Shown here piece after piece: positions 33,157 through 45,637 of a stretch of DNA of 64,000 bases (within the stretch, counting starts at the first letter, position 1; every line of letters starts with the position of its first letter). The translations under genes and the position numbers were made by a program. The stretch comes from Paramecium octaurelia. Its lineage: Eukaryota > Ciliophora > Oligohymenophorea > Peniculida > Parameciidae. Where the stretch lies: contig CAJJDP010000027.1 of the NCBI GenBank assembly GCA_905182995.1, positions 432,066 to 496,065 on the forward strand, read 5' to 3'. Below the pieces are notes generated by a model. That model was not told the origin of the DNA, did no database searches, and was given only the letters and a program-made list of their open reading frames with translations.

Positions 33157-33724
33157 AATTATTTAACATCAAAATTATTATTAATTAATTTCTAATCACC
33201 TCTATGTCATAATAAAATATTATTTTTATTATTTATTTTTGTATAATAAAATTATCAACTATCTCATTTCGTGTTCTGGATATACAAATATCATTTTAAT
33301 TCCTTTTTTTTTCATTAAAACCAATTTATTTAGAAGTAAAAATGATTAGATTATTTTCAAAATATAATAAGGTTTTATGAAATTTACTTTTGCTAAAATT
33401 TATTGAATAGGAAGTTTTAAAAAAGTGAATAATTCAATTTCTATTATAGAAATCAATAGTTAACATTTGCACAGCGATGATTACATGTTTGCATGTCCAA
33501 CTTATTTTGGTTTATTATAAGACAAAAGTTGTTACTCAAGACTGAAGTTGATTAAATTTCAAAATTTTTGATTACATGTATTAAAAATCTACAAATAAAA
33601 TAATTACTTAACAAAGATAGACTAATTGTTTCAAAAAAAGTAAATGAGTCATTGCACAGATACGATAACTTCTAGTAAAATGATATATAGCAGAAATTTT
33701 AGGGTAATAATAATTAGCGAAATA
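33157..33724. other. AT-rich spacer
   Basis: No coding chain with credible composition was found on either strand. It contains runs of A and T and scattered TGA triplets. Confidence 0.5.
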
Positions 33725-34100
33725 TGCAAACCATGTTCTCCTTGAATCTATTTTTCTTTAGGATTATAATTTATATTTCTTTGGAACAACAACAATATTG
33801 TATCGTTATTTTATATTATTTGACTTCTAGATACAATCATAATGTTTTTTCAATAGATTAATTATTTTATCATAATAATTATAATAGGAATTGCATTTAA
33901 ATGAATTAGATAAACTCAAATTACTTATAGAACTTTTAATATATTAGGTGAATACAAACATAGAATATTTAAGATCGATTAATCTTAAATTATCTACTTA
34001 ATAAACACCTACTAAGTTTGTATAATAAGGTATTTGCAGACAAAATTGGAAATCAAAGGTTCGATTTACTTATAGCATAAGAGAAAGATCCAATATCTGA
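33725..34100 (+). CDS. unknown small protein, 114 aa
   Basis: Removing a 31-nt intron (33800-33830, GTATCG..TTCTAG) joins a hydrophobic N-terminus (MQTMFSLNLFFFRIIIYISW) to a helical, leucine-rich exon (QELHLNELDKLKLLIELLIY, then a basic end), closing at TGA 34098-34100. A second splice option within the first exon would shorten the hydrophobic stretch. The second exon looks genuinely coding. The start is uncertain and no family is recognised. Confidence 0.42.
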
Positions 34101-34246
34101 TTGAGTGTGTAAAGAGTTATACTCCTTAGATGATGAGGAAACTCTAAGTCATATGATGAAAAACGGGAAATGATATAGAACTTGAGATGAGTGATTTAGG
34201 ATAATTAAATTTAAAATTAGATTTAAAATTAATTAAAATACAATCA

Positions 34247-34865
34247 ATGCCTGCCAAAAAGAGAACTGTGAGAATTGGTAATTGGTACAAAAGCGATGAT
34301 GAGAAAGTCCATTTCACTAGAAAGAGAAAAGTATTTTGAAATAAAATCAAAAAGGCTCCAAGACCAGCTAAATTGAGAAAGATTGTCCCCGGATAAGTGT
34401 TAATCTTATTGTCTGGAAGATTCTAAGGAAAGAGAGTTGTATTCTTGAAGTAGCTCAAATCTGGATTGTTGCTTGTAACAGGTCCTTTCAAAATTAATGG
34501 TGTCCCTCTCAAGAGAGTCAACTCTGCTTATGTCATCCCAACATCCACTAAAGTTGATGTGACTGGAGTTAATGCCAACTAAATTGATGATGATTATTTC
34601 AAGAGAACTTAAGCTTAAAGACGTAAGAATGAATAAGGATTTTGGGCAAAGAGAGGAGAAGTAATTTAATATCCATATATATAATTAGCTCACAGCTGAA
34701 TAATAAACAGCAGAAAAAACAAGATTGGATGGAAAGAGAAATACACAAAAATCAGTTGATGCTGCATTGATCACTGCAATTAAGAAAACATAATTATTGA
34801 AATAATATCTTGGTGCTCGTTTCACCATTGGAAAAACCACAAGACCCCACGAGTTAGTCTTTTGA
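34247..34865 (+). CDS. RPL6: 60S ribosomal protein eL6, 188 aa
   Basis: A component of the large ribosomal subunit. The conserved core is [20 protein letters not shown], then [19 protein letters not shown] and a lysine-rich C-terminus. The N-terminus ([14 protein letters not shown]) is short, as in protists. Introns: 34331-34354 (24 nt, carries an in-frame TGA) and 34661-34688. It is one of two ribosomal protein genes within 3 kb. Confidence 0.95.
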
Positions 34866-34941
34866 TCATTACCAAGATATTATCGTACAATAATAAATAT
34901 TATAAATCAATATATTAAATTCCACTTGTTTAATTATTTTT

Positions 34942-35343
34942 ATGCACTCTTCTTAACTAATTACCTTATTCTCAGACATTTAAGAACTTCTCGAATGCCC
35001 TAGATGTTCAATCTCTGGACTTTTAACTAAATTAGTTAAATGTATGAGTTAGTGTAATGAATTACTATATTACAAATAATATTTGTATTTTTATAAGGAT
35101 TTTATAACTAATTTATTTATTTTATTTTAGAATTCTCTAACCTTTATTTCTACATTCACTACAATGTATCAAAATTCCTATTCTACTTCCTCATTGCATA
35201 AAACGAAGAACTAAAAGTATTATAAACTTTCTCATATAAACTACTAAGTTTTTAGATGAATTATTCAATGTATATAGATTACTTTTATAATATGTCTTGT
35301 TTCTGATTATAGTCAATCTATAGTTAATTGTTAAAGCTAATGA
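34942..35343 (+). CDS. doubtful gene model, about 116 aa
   Basis: The frame begins MHSSQLITLFSDIQELLECPRCS, a reasonable protein start. The middle becomes Phe/Tyr/Ile-rich and could be spacer. Two introns (35217-35248, 35294-35312) are needed to reach TGA 35341-35343. A pair of cysteines (CPRC) is the only motif. It is reported as a candidate only. Confidence 0.25.
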
Positions 35344-35539
35344 CAATATTATTATAAATATTTATTACTTATTTAATAATACTAATTTGCAGAATAATTT
35401 CTATAGGTTGTTCATTAATTAGATTAACTATTAGGATTCATAACTTTAATCAAATAAAAAATATACTTTATATTTAATTTATTGATTACATCCAATTTTA
35501 CAAGAATAGTTGATAAAATTTAATATGAATACTATAAAA

Positions 35540-36539
35540 TCATTGATATGCTGCAACAATCTGATTGAGACTTTCATTCACCTCATAATCAATATTAAAA
35601 AACTATTTTGGAACTTATTAAAATTTATTGATGGTTTTTGCCAATATATTCACATTACTGCTATGGTTACTTACCTAAGCAAATCCAGGATAGGGTTTCT
35701 CAAGAATGCCCATGTAAGAAGGAACTTAAGTGATTTCTTAAACCCACTTGGCCTATTCTAAATTGGGTTCTCCCCTTATAATTAATCCAGTTCTATTGAA
35801 TTTTCCTTCCTAATAATTAATACCTCCAAAATTATTAGCAAAAGCATTTACATAAGTGTAATCAAAACCACATGACAAAAACTTTTAATCGTAATCTAAA
35901 AATAAATGTTAGGAGAATGTTGTGATGTCTAATTCTTTCTTATATGATTGATTAATTGAAGCCAAACAAAAACTTAAGAATTATGAAATATTTCTTGGAG
36001 GGTAGGATGTATATTATTTATTCTCCAAAAATACACTTCCATTGATCTACAAGCACACTTCTGCAAATTCTTTGAGCATCTCATAGCATTTTAGTAAACT
36101 TAATTGCTGAGAATATGATATTTAATCTTCAATCAAATTCACAAAATAAAATGGAACAGTAGGTATCAATTATTATTATTCTTTGATGTAATTATCGTAA
36201 TTTTAATTTGTTGTATTGATAACAAGGACTCCTTGTAGATTCTCACATTTCTCAACCATCTATCTGAATGAGGAAAACTATCAGATATATAAAATTATGT
36301 ACATTCTATTTTGCATATATTTTCTTCTTTTGAAATTGTGTATCAGAATCAACGAACACAGTTTTAGGAACAAATTGGCCATTTTAAGTTTCATAATAAA
36401 ATGATTTGGCTAAGAAATCTGATTCCTTATTTAACAGATTCAAATCCTGTATTTGATTTTCAGTGGCCAATTATTCTTGCAAATGATCTCCAATGATGCT
36501 TCCATTCCAACCCAAGTTGAGTATGATTATTTCCTTCAT
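35540..36539 (-). CDS. highly divergent, shortened tubulin-like protein, 324 aa
   Basis: The N-terminus KEIIILNLGWNGSIIGDHLQ matches the tubulin start (REI..Q.GQCGNQIG). FVPKTVFVDSD matches the YVPRAVLVDLEP strand, and VEKCENLQGVLVIN matches the segment before the nucleotide-binding loop. The C-terminal part (RTGLIIRGEPN, then VSNHSSNVNILAKTINKF) follows beta/gamma tubulins (RG..., ...NHTSISSLF). The GTP-binding GGGTGSG loop is replaced by INTTNQNYD, and over 100 residues are missing relative to the usual 450. One intron lies at 36278-36302 (25 nt). It is probably a non-polymerising or regulatory tubulin relative. GTP binding is not expected. Confidence 0.68.
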
Positions 36540-36628
36540 TTCTTTAATTTATAAATTAATGAATTAGTTAATTATATGAGACCAATAATTTGGAATAAAT
36601 TATTAAAAGATTTATTTAGTATTTTGAA

Positions 36629-37164
36629 ATGGGAAAATTGTAAGCAATTGTAATATGGCTAGCTTGAAACCAGGTCGTTTAGTAGTTATGCTTGCCGGTA
36701 GATAAGCTGGAAAGAAGGCTATTTTGATTAAAGCAAATGAAGAATCAACTAAAGTAAATCAAATGTGGATTTATTTTAGGATGCAAAATTCCCTAATGGT
36801 TTAGTGGTTGGTATCTAAAGATATCCCAGAAAGGTAACCAAGAGAATGGGTTAAAAGCAAATCAGAAAGCGAACTACATTGAAGGTGTTCATTAAATAAT
36901 TAAATCTTAATCACATTATGCCAACAAGGTAATGAATTTATACAATTTTATTTTAGATATAGATTAGAGGAATCAACATTGAAGGAAGTTAGAGACAGAA
37001 TTGAGAGAGTTAAGGAAGCCGAATTAAAGAATGTTGAAAAAAGAAAAGAATTGAGAAAGAATCTTAGAAAATACTTAGCTGAGAAATACAGAACATTACC
37101 AGCAGGTAGTTTGGCTGATAAGAAAGCTTAATCAAGATTCCTATTCTCAAAATTGAGATTCTGA
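36629..37164 (+). CDS. RPL27: 60S ribosomal protein eL27, 152 aa
   Basis: After removal of a 23-nt intron placed only 11 bases into the coding region (36640-36662) the protein begins MGKFLKPGRLVVMLAGRQAG, the family's signature start. GIQRYPRKVTKRMG, LNHIMPTRY and a C-terminal FLFSKLRF follow. Further introns: 36754-36779 and 36929-36956. Ignoring the first intron would give a false start at MASLKPG. The last 12 residues are conserved in eL27. Confidence 0.95.
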
Positions 37165-37606
37165 TATAATAAAGTATAATATAAAATATATTTATTATTG
37201 TAATTCTTAATCTCATACATATATCTATTTAAATTATATTATTTTTCAATAAATACTTATGAACATTTATATTTTGATGGGCATTATGAAACTTATCCTT
37301 TATTTTCAGGTGTTTCTTGGATTTTAACTGAATCTACCTATTGAAGATGATTTAACTGGAAAGTTATTACAAGATTGTAAAATTAAAGCAAAAACACTCA
37401 TATACATTGGAAAAGTAGATAGCATATTTCAAAGATTTTTGCTTTATATATTAAATCAAAATTATGAGTTGGTTCTGTGATGATTTAAAGCAATCAACAT
37501 TTTAAATTTTTATGGAGATATTCATGAAGATCATATTCTTAAATGGGGGGGGAAGATGAAAATCCAAAATTTGACTGATATTTAAAATAAAATATATTAT
37601 ACTTAT
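37165..37606 (+). other. spacer with unresolved open frames and an 8-G run
   Basis: A 67-codon frame at 37277-37480 (MGIMKLILYFQVFLGF...) looks partly protein-like but cannot be spliced cleanly to anything downstream. A second frame, open from about 37480, runs into the following gene. Eight consecutive G at 37545-37552 are striking in this AT-rich setting. Confidence 0.35.
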
Positions 37607-37843
37607 ATGAACCAAAAGTCAAAAAAGGTGCATGCGGATTCTCAAATAGAACTAAAATCTAAGAATCCTTAAAGATAAATACGCGTGGATACTTATGGAT
37701 AGCAAATTTTGAAAGGATAAAAAAATCATAAAATTGCATTCAAGGAACATATCAAAACAATTCACATTGTAGAAAATTGGAAATTGTACAATCTTGATCA
37801 TGTGGATAAGGAAGATGATTCTTGTCCATGTTAATTAATTTGA
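37607..37843 (+). CDS. small protein with KIAF motif and Cys-x-Cys tail, 78 aa
   Basis: A single-exon frame encodes MNQKSKKVHADSQ..., a core HKIAFKEHIKTIHIVENWKL and an end DDSCPCQLI. The K-I-x-F motif followed about ten residues on by an aromatic (W) resembles the RVxF docking site of protein phosphatase 1 regulators. The cysteines four and six from the end could be lipidated. Both ideas are inference. There are no other domains. The frame stays open upstream, so the start at 37607 is only the nearest ATG. Confidence 0.5.
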
Positions 37844-38012
37844 GAAAAACTATTGATAGTTATTTTTTGATTTCAGTTGTTATTTGTTTATAAAATGATG
37901 TTGTATTGATATAAAAAATTAGCAATAAATATGTGAAGTTGATATTATCACGTAAATTCCTATTATGAGAATAAACAAATTAATTTCTTTAAATTGAGAT
38001 ATTAATTAAAAT

Positions 38013-38794
38013 ATGTACTCTTAAGGCACTTAATATCCAAATTCTAAGTACAAAACCCAACTTTGTAGACATTTTAGTATTGAGTTGATAATTATCTGAA
38101 TAGCACAGAATGGAGTTTGCGCTTTAGCAATAAGATGTTAATTTGCACATGGACCATAAGAACTTCGATAGAATGCTTAACAGCCACAAAGCTTCCCAGA
38201 GCAAACAATCTAACCAAATGCATATAATAAAGTATAAGGAATCAACCCTATGATTGTGAATTACAAAAGTAAAATTAGGGACTAATTAATGTAGCATAAT
38301 TATGTAAGCATTTTAATCCTTAAACTGGATAATGTAAAAATGGTCCTACATGCACATTTGCACATGGTGAAAACGAGTTAAACACAATGCCATATTTACA
38401 AAATTAATATTTGTAATGTTGTTAATTGATTATTTCTGATTAGATTGATGTAATAGCAGATGAAACAGATGAATTAGCAATAAATGTAGGCAGAATTAAC
38501 ATAGCAAATATTAGTGATGATCTTAACAAATATGGAACATATTTTTCCAGGTTAGCAAGTATTAAATACTTTTAATTGTAGTAAATACTTGCATTGCTGA
38601 AACAAGGATAGGAGAAAGCAAAATCAGGCGATACTTAGGGAGCAAGTGAAATTATCAAACTAATAATACACGATTAGGATAGATCGAAAGAAGAGAAATA
38701 GTAATATCAATAAATTTATAATAATGCTTAAAGGCATTATGATTAAAAATTGAAAGAGATTTAATCTTCATAATAGTAGTAATAGCTTTATTGA
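38013..38794 (+). CDS. tandem CCCH zinc-finger RNA-binding protein, 242 aa
   Basis: Two CCCH fingers are visible: CRHFTQNGVCALAIRCQFAH (C-x8-C-x5-C-x3-H) near residue 20, and a second, CKHFNPQTGQCKNGPTC followed by TFAH (C-x9-C-x5-C-x3-H), near residue 80. Both are preceded by YKTQLC, as in tristetraprolin-type fingers. Proteins of this family bind AU-rich or related mRNA elements and affect stability. The C-terminus is a glutamine-rich helix. Introns 38077-38103 and 38269-38294 both fall inside the zinc fingers and are required to complete them. It faces the adenylate kinase gene with 131 bp between the stops. Confidence 0.88.
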
Positions 38795-38925
38795 AATATA
38801 TTATTATATATACAGATATTATAATAAAAATTGATGTTATATTTTTAGGTAAATGCAAGACTTGTAAGTCCTAATGGAAACGGATAAGAGACTTAAAGGT
38901 ATGCTTATAATTAATATACATATTT

Positions 38926-39542
<617 letters not shown>

Positions 39543-39601
39543 AAATTAATTATGAATTGTTAGAATAAATTAAAGTCTTATATTCATTTAAGTTTTAGAA
39601 G

Positions 39602-39674
39602 GCGGTTGTGGTGTAGTGGTTATCACGTCAGTCTCACACACTGAAGGTCCCCAGTTCGAAACTGGGCAATCGCA
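39602..39674 (+). tRNA. tRNA-Val (anticodon CAC)
   Basis: A complete 73-nt cloverleaf. The acceptor stem GCGGTTG pairs with CAATCGC, the anticodon loop CTCACAC has anticodon CAC, and the T loop is TTCGAAA. A T run follows immediately at 39675 as terminator. Confidence 0.95.
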
Positions 39675-39854
39675 TTTTTTTGTATATATATTTTTATTAA
39701 AAGTTATTATAAATTTATGTTTCCATCTTTGAAAATGTATATATAATCATACAATGCATGAGATTCTAATAAATTATTATGAAATCCAAAAAAGAATTAT
39801 TGATAATGATAAGATATTGGACATATTTAATTAATTCTTTTTAATCTAAAATTA

Positions 39855-40688
39855 ATGAAAGTACCATCTTTGGAAGGCGAAATGTTTATGACCGCAGCAT
39901 ATGCTCCAAGTGCCAGAGCTACTTGCAGAAGCTGTTAGGCTAAAATTGGCAAGGATGAACTTAGATTAAGCAATATTGTGGATGAAGATCATTACTGTCA
40001 ACAACATCATTATCATGCAGATTGTTTTTAATTAAAACCAGTTTTTAAGAATGCAACATATAAAGATATCTTTCATGTAGAAAATTTAACAAAGCCAGAT
40101 CAAGAAAAAGTCAAAGCTATTCTAGAAAAACTACAAAAAATGGAATTCAAAAAGAAACCTTAATAAAAAATATCTAATTCAAAATCTAAAAAAAGTCAAC
40201 CAAAAAACACTGACTTGAAAGATTGTAGCAATAATGAGGATGATAACAAAAAAACTAAGAAATTGAGTAAAGAGGCAGCAAAAAAGGATAAAATATAAGA
40301 GACTACCAAAAATGGAGAATCATCGGAAAGTCAGAGTGATGAAGATGAGCCTGGAATCTTTGTGCTTTATGATAAGTCATAAAAGGAGGAGTTCAAGAAG
40401 ATCCAATAAGATTTAGAGAAAAAGACAGCAGGTTAATTGAAATCGATGCTAAAAGCGAATGATTAAACATAATCGGGAAATAAAACAGAACTTATTGAGA
40501 GAATTGCTGATTGTATGATTAAGGGATGTTTAGAGAAATGTCCCAATTGCTCGGGAGGGAGACCAAAATTTAATCCAACCTAGAAAGTCTTTAAGTGTCC
40601 TGGATACATGGATGATACAGAATTTAGATTTTGCAATAAAGTTTATGGGCCAAAAGATCTCAAGAGAATTCCTTGGGTTGATGTTTGA
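39855..40688 (+). CDS. PARP-type zinc finger and PADR1 protein without a catalytic domain, 277 aa
   Basis: A PARP-like zinc finger (ATCRSCQAKIGKDELR with HYHADC, giving C-x2-C..H-x2-C) at residues about 20-60 should bind DNA breaks. A charged lysine-rich linker follows. A PADR1/Zn3-like module ends the protein (a helical LKSMLKANDQ region, then CPNCSGGRPKF, FKCPGY, FCNKVYG), which in PARP1 couples zinc fingers to catalysis. No ADP-ribosyltransferase domain follows, and the frame stops at TGA 40686-40688. No introns are needed. It is either a stand-alone DNA-end binder or a truncated PARP. Confidence 0.85.
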
Positions 40689-40813
40689 TATTTATATAAC
40701 AATTATGTCGAAGATATTACTGATTGATAATATATGTAATATTAGCAATCCCAGTTATGATCTTCTATCTTTTTTGCACCATAGACAAACCGACACTCTT
40801 TATAGTAATTTCG

Positions 40814-41361
40814 ATGAAATCAAATAGTGTGGAGATACAGGGTGCTTATAATAGTTATATTAGAGTGTATACTCTCCCGTAGACTCAAATATATTCAATT
40901 TAAGGTGACGAAGCGCCCTCAACCATGAAGTTAATCAAAGTTTGTGAATACAGCCTTAAGGTTTTGGGAGAGAATGGATTTATCACAAATTGTAGTAATA
41001 TCTTCACATTAAGTATAATCAAGCATGCAAAACGCAAGACCTGAAAATGTATGCCAAGATGTATATTTAATTTGTGATCAAAAAGTATTTTAATTAATTA
41101 ATTAAATCCATCAAATACTTATTCTCATTTCAATCTTGAAATGTTCATCTATAAATTAATTGCATTATTTGATATCACATCTTCCCAGAAGATCGGAGGA
41201 CAACTGTCTTTAATAATAATAGTATTGCAATGAATTTATAAACAAATGTTGTTGTCGACAATAAAGAATACCGAATCCTTTTGGATATTGAATATTTAAA
41301 CACAAGAGATGAGTAAAACAATTTATTATCTTATGATTAATGGGACACAATTTGTTATTGA
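40814..41361 (+). CDS. unknown protein, about 156 aa, model uncertain
   Basis: Protein-like segments in three frames (MKSNSVEIQGAYNSYIRVYT; QACKTQDLKMYAKM; TYSHFNLEMFIYKLIALFDI; VVVDNKEYRILLDIEYLNTR) are joined only by assuming introns of about 35, 25 and 17 nt. The second (41061-41085) is canonical. The others are at the edge of the size range. The total is divisible by three and ends at TGA 41359-41361. No family is recognised. Confidence 0.4.
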
Positions 41362-41413
41362 GTATTTATTAATTAATAAAATTTTAATTGTTCGATTAAC
41401 GGAATAAAAAATA

Positions 41414-43310
41414 ATGAAAAATTCCCTGACTAAATTTTATACTTTAAACTCATTTTCACAAGATAAAAGCTATACCTTCGTGAAATTGCGAAAAGAGTAA
41501 TTATAGGAGGAAATCATTAGAATCAATGATGAAACCGAATTTGAAGTAATGATAATTATGAATTAAAAAGGATTTTGCTGAATTCAAGTCATTAAATTAA
41601 AATGAAACCATAATCTCAATCAAATATACTGTTGATCAATTCTATGACCCTTTTTAATAGTAAGAGATAAAAGTGGAACATTATGTCTAAGAATTGATTT
41701 ACAATGTACGTCGAAAATACCCCTATATTACAGTGTTGGAAAAGCGAATATCTCAATCTGCATAATTACTGTGCCAAATTTAACTTTACAATCAGAAACA
41801 CAAGATTGTGTTGTTCAACAAACCATTCACAAATACCTAACATATTTTGGAGTTATTGAAACTCTACATAGAGAGAGGAACAATCAACATTAAATTCATC
41901 TGTCACAATTAGGACATAATTGCATTGGGTGGCCAATTGAATAATTTGTTTGAAGATGCCTTTATCACAATCTCATAGAAGGATAAATTGCAAATCAATG
42001 ATAAGTCACACATCCCTGCCAAACTGATTACAATAAACAAGAAGCTTACATCTAATTTTATTAATTTCAAAGATCTACCCTTAAATAGCGATTATGTAGT
42101 GGATGTGTAAGGAAAGCATTTTAAATATGTGCATCAAGAAGTAAGTTTCAAAGAAAACGTCATAGAGTTGGAAAGGAATGACATCATCCAAGCCAAATAT
42201 AAATTGATTCATCAAGGGAAATTGGTAGAAGCTGATAAGTTCCTGGTCAACGGTATGCCTATCATTTTTAATGGTGAATATAGGTTTTGGACAAAACCGT
42301 AGATGGAATATGTTGTTAATATTGAGAAATTAGATTTCTATCCTAAACAGCAAATTTTAATAACAAAAGGTCTGGGAGAATATAAATAGGAGATTGAAAT
42401 GATTAAAATATAGAAAACTATTCTGAAAATTACTACTAAGAATATTATAGATTCATCAATACTTGACAGTGTTGACATCAGTATAGATGGTAAGTTAGTT
42501 GGATAGACTAATAAAAATGGTACAATTGTAATTTAGAATCTTGACTTGAGAAGCTTCGTAATCAAAGCGTCTAAAAAGGGGTTTCTCACAATGCCTTTAC
42601 AATTTGACATATCTGCAAATAACATTGGCTAAAGTCTATTAATAGAGATGTTTCCTGATTATTTTAGTTTAATGAATTAGTTCCACATTTTGGTGGTCAA
42701 ACCAAAGAGTGCAAAGAATTTGTCACTCTAATTGATTGATTTAGACGAGTAAAATAAAAGCAATATCCAATAAAAGATAGTTCCATATAGCAATGGCAAC
42801 ATAGTAAATTATGGAATACATATTGGCAATTTTGATGTGTTCGACAAATAGAAAAATATTTATCAATTATTCATTAAGGATTCTAAGGAAGTGTTGCCTA
42901 GATGTAGATAAAGCAGTTAAAACTTAAATAAGAAATCTTAACATGTTAATTCATCACCAGTAAATTAAATGAAAACTAGAATAAATAATTAGAATTCTGA
43001 TTTAAAGACAGAGAGAGGTTTAAATCAAAATAAGAAATCTACTCCGAATCTGGAGGTTGAGCATTTACACATCTACTTATCTTTTGGAATGGATATAGTG
43101 TGTTCTCAAATCTTTGAGGTTGAAAAATTCGCTTCAAAAGTTTATGCAACAATAAATTGTAAAAATTAATGATTTATTTTATTAGTGCAAAGAAGAGTTG
43201 TTGAGTTAGATGGTAAGGCCTATAGCTGCAAGAAACAGACGTCTCAATAAAAAACAAATAAAAGAAGTAACACTGGAAATATTCTTTAATTATTAACAAA
43301 TCAAATATGA
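41414..43310 (+). CDS. unknown large protein with carboxypeptidase-regulatory-like repeats, 614 aa
   Basis: Two introns (41546-41570, 43159-43185) give one continuous protein. From residue about 180, beta-rich units resemble carboxypeptidase-regulatory/PEGA-like folds (DISIDGKLVGQTNKNGTIVI then a KASKKGFLT strand). The N-terminus is charged (MKNSLTKFYTLNSF). The C-terminus is basic and glutamine-rich. There is no signal peptide or membrane helix, so it is likely cytoplasmic. The 3' intron is 27 nt and contains an in-frame TGA. The identification of the fold is weak and the function unknown. Confidence 0.6.
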
Positions 43311-43423
43311 TTAATTTGTTATATGCATTATTTTAATATAAATAAAATCTATTATTAGTTGAATAAATATAGAACTCTTTATGACTTTTATACAAATTAT
43401 CATAAATAAATTAAGAAATTGAC

Positions 43424-45637
43424 ATGAATAATGCTAATCTAAACGATGATACTCATTATTGTTGCATAATTAATAGCAGAAGAAATTCAGATTCATTTTT
43501 TGCAAATCATGTTATAGATGATGAAGTATATTAATATTTTATGTAGGGTGATGTATTAAGTACTAATGCAGTGCTTTTATCATTATATAAAGGAGGTTTG
43601 GATATAGAAGTTATCAAAGCCAATTTGGAGAAGGTCAGATTGAATCCAAATTGGTTGAGTTAGAAGAGAGATGATTTGGAATATTATATACCATAATTTA
43701 TCAATTACTTGGTATTCAAAGAAAATCATAAAGAATTAATAAATTTCTTAATAAATGCATGCGAAAGTAACTATTTTTTTGCTCATTTGACATACTTTTA
43801 ATTAAAATCCTTATCGCAAGTAGTTAATAAAAAAGTCATCAATCTCAAAGAGGTTTAAGAGTTTTTGATTGAATACGTAAATATAATGAAAGCACAATAT
43901 GGCGATGAATACTTAATCAATGGAAATGAATATGTTTCCCATAACATTAACAAAGAAGCAATCTAGATTTATGGCACTGCAGATTATGATTAATCAACTC
44001 CTAAACTTAATGCTTCCGAAATTAATATCAAACAATACACTTCCGTAAATGGAGATGACTAAATGACTGATAGTAATATAGGATTCTCATCTACAATCAA
44101 TTTCTGGAATGACATAATCCGAATATCTGAAAGGTATTTCAATTTGTTATTTAGACTATATTTAGCTTACCCGCAAATAATCTCTTTAAAGGCGGATCTT
44201 CAAAGAATAAATCAGAACCTACCGTCTTCTGTTTACATACCTTTTGTTAAGGACTAAATTAGAAACTATGTAGTCTTAAATATAGTGGCATCAGAAAGCA
44301 AAGTATTCTCAACCAAAGAAAGATCACCCTTCTATATTTGTCTAGAAATCTACAGGCCAGATGTTGAAAAGGATCAAAGGAATGACTATAAATAATCCAT
44401 AGCAATCACTTTACATAAGTCTATATTACCATAGAAGATGTCAATAACAGGGTCGGTCAATCTTGATTAAGCTAAATGTATATTGATCGATATATATATT
44501 AAGATTCAAAAGTCCATAATATCTCAGTATCACAACCTCTTTAAATCATCGAGGAAGATATAATTGATGAAACACCAACTGTTTAATTTTACTCACCCTA
44601 AAATGATGAAGAGAAAAGTGTTTATTAATCATTTTCAAAAGAGCAGAATGAAGATTTCGTGAGTGTTGCTAGTTCATTTGTATAGGAAGTACATCAAAAA
44701 AGTATATTGCTTGGAGAAGATGGCCAACACTTATTTGGTGAGTCAGCCAAGGATTAAGAATAAAGAATTAGAGATTAGTCCTTATTTGGTAATTTGAAAT
44801 CCTGGCGACTGGTTCATCTGATTGTGAAGTCAGGGGATAATCTGAAATAGGAGTAATTTGCCATGCAACTCTTATCAACTATAGATTAGATATTTATAGC
44901 TGAAGATCTTCCTATGAGATTATCCATTTATGAAGTGATATCCTTGGGACCCAATTATGGATTAATAGAAATGGTGAAGGATGCTATTACAATTGATTCA
45001 TTAAAACGATAGTTATGGAATAGACAATAAACATTGACCTAATTCTTCGAGTAATCAGTATATCTGTTCGATTATTAGTAATAATTTTAGTGATCGTCAT
45101 CGAACCAATTTCCTGCATAGCTTAGTTGGATATTCTCTAGCCTGTTATATTCTCTAACTTAAAGATAGACACAATGGAAACATTTTATTAAAAAGAGATG
45201 GCCATTTAGTCCACATAGATTTTGGATTTTTTTTGGGGAATGCCCCAGGAAAGGGAATCGAAATAGAAAATAAAGTCCCATTTAAGTTGTTAAGTGAATA
45301 TATAGAAATACTTGGTGGGGTTTAAAGTGATTTCTTTAAGAAATTTAGAGAACTGTTTTATAAAGGCTTCATTGCCCTTAGAAAACATAGTGATCGAATC
45401 TTATTACTTGTAAAAATGATGTAATTAATAACATATGAATTTAAAGGTACTCTGGACATAAGAACTCTATGCCATGCTTTAAAAGAGGAGATAAATCTAT
45501 TACTCAATTGGAAGAGAGATTTTATTTGTAGGAGGAGAATCAAAGATTAAATGTTATCTGTTAAAAGTAGAATCGCTCTATTTATATTTTAGTATCATCA
45601 ATTCGTCCATAGATAACTGGAGAGCAAAATGGTATGA
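43424..45637 (+). CDS. phosphatidylinositol 4-kinase, type III beta-like, 720 aa
   Basis: It converts phosphatidylinositol to PI4P, usually at Golgi-type membranes. The kinase core has SLKSWRLVHLIVKSGDNLKQEQ-type lysine strand, KDRHNGNILL (catalytic loop), HIDFGFFLG (activation segment) and VPFKLLSEYIEILGG. Upstream is FVKDQIRNYVVLNIVASESK with the PI4K-beta helical region. Introns: 44478-44503 (26 nt) and 45066-45090 (25 nt, begins GTT). The second joins the linker EQSVYL to DRHRTNFLHSLVGYS and is the less certain one. The catalytic residues are intact. Confidence 0.9.

Noticed and set aside
36651-36670. An apparent eL27 start at MASLKPG
   Set aside because: The ATG lies within a canonical 23-nt intron. 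Splicing gives MGKFLKPG, the conserved family start.
37545-37552. Eight-G run as a possible G-quadruplex signal
   Set aside because: A single run cannot form an intramolecular quadruplex and no neighbouring G runs are present. Kept only as a note in the spacer entry.
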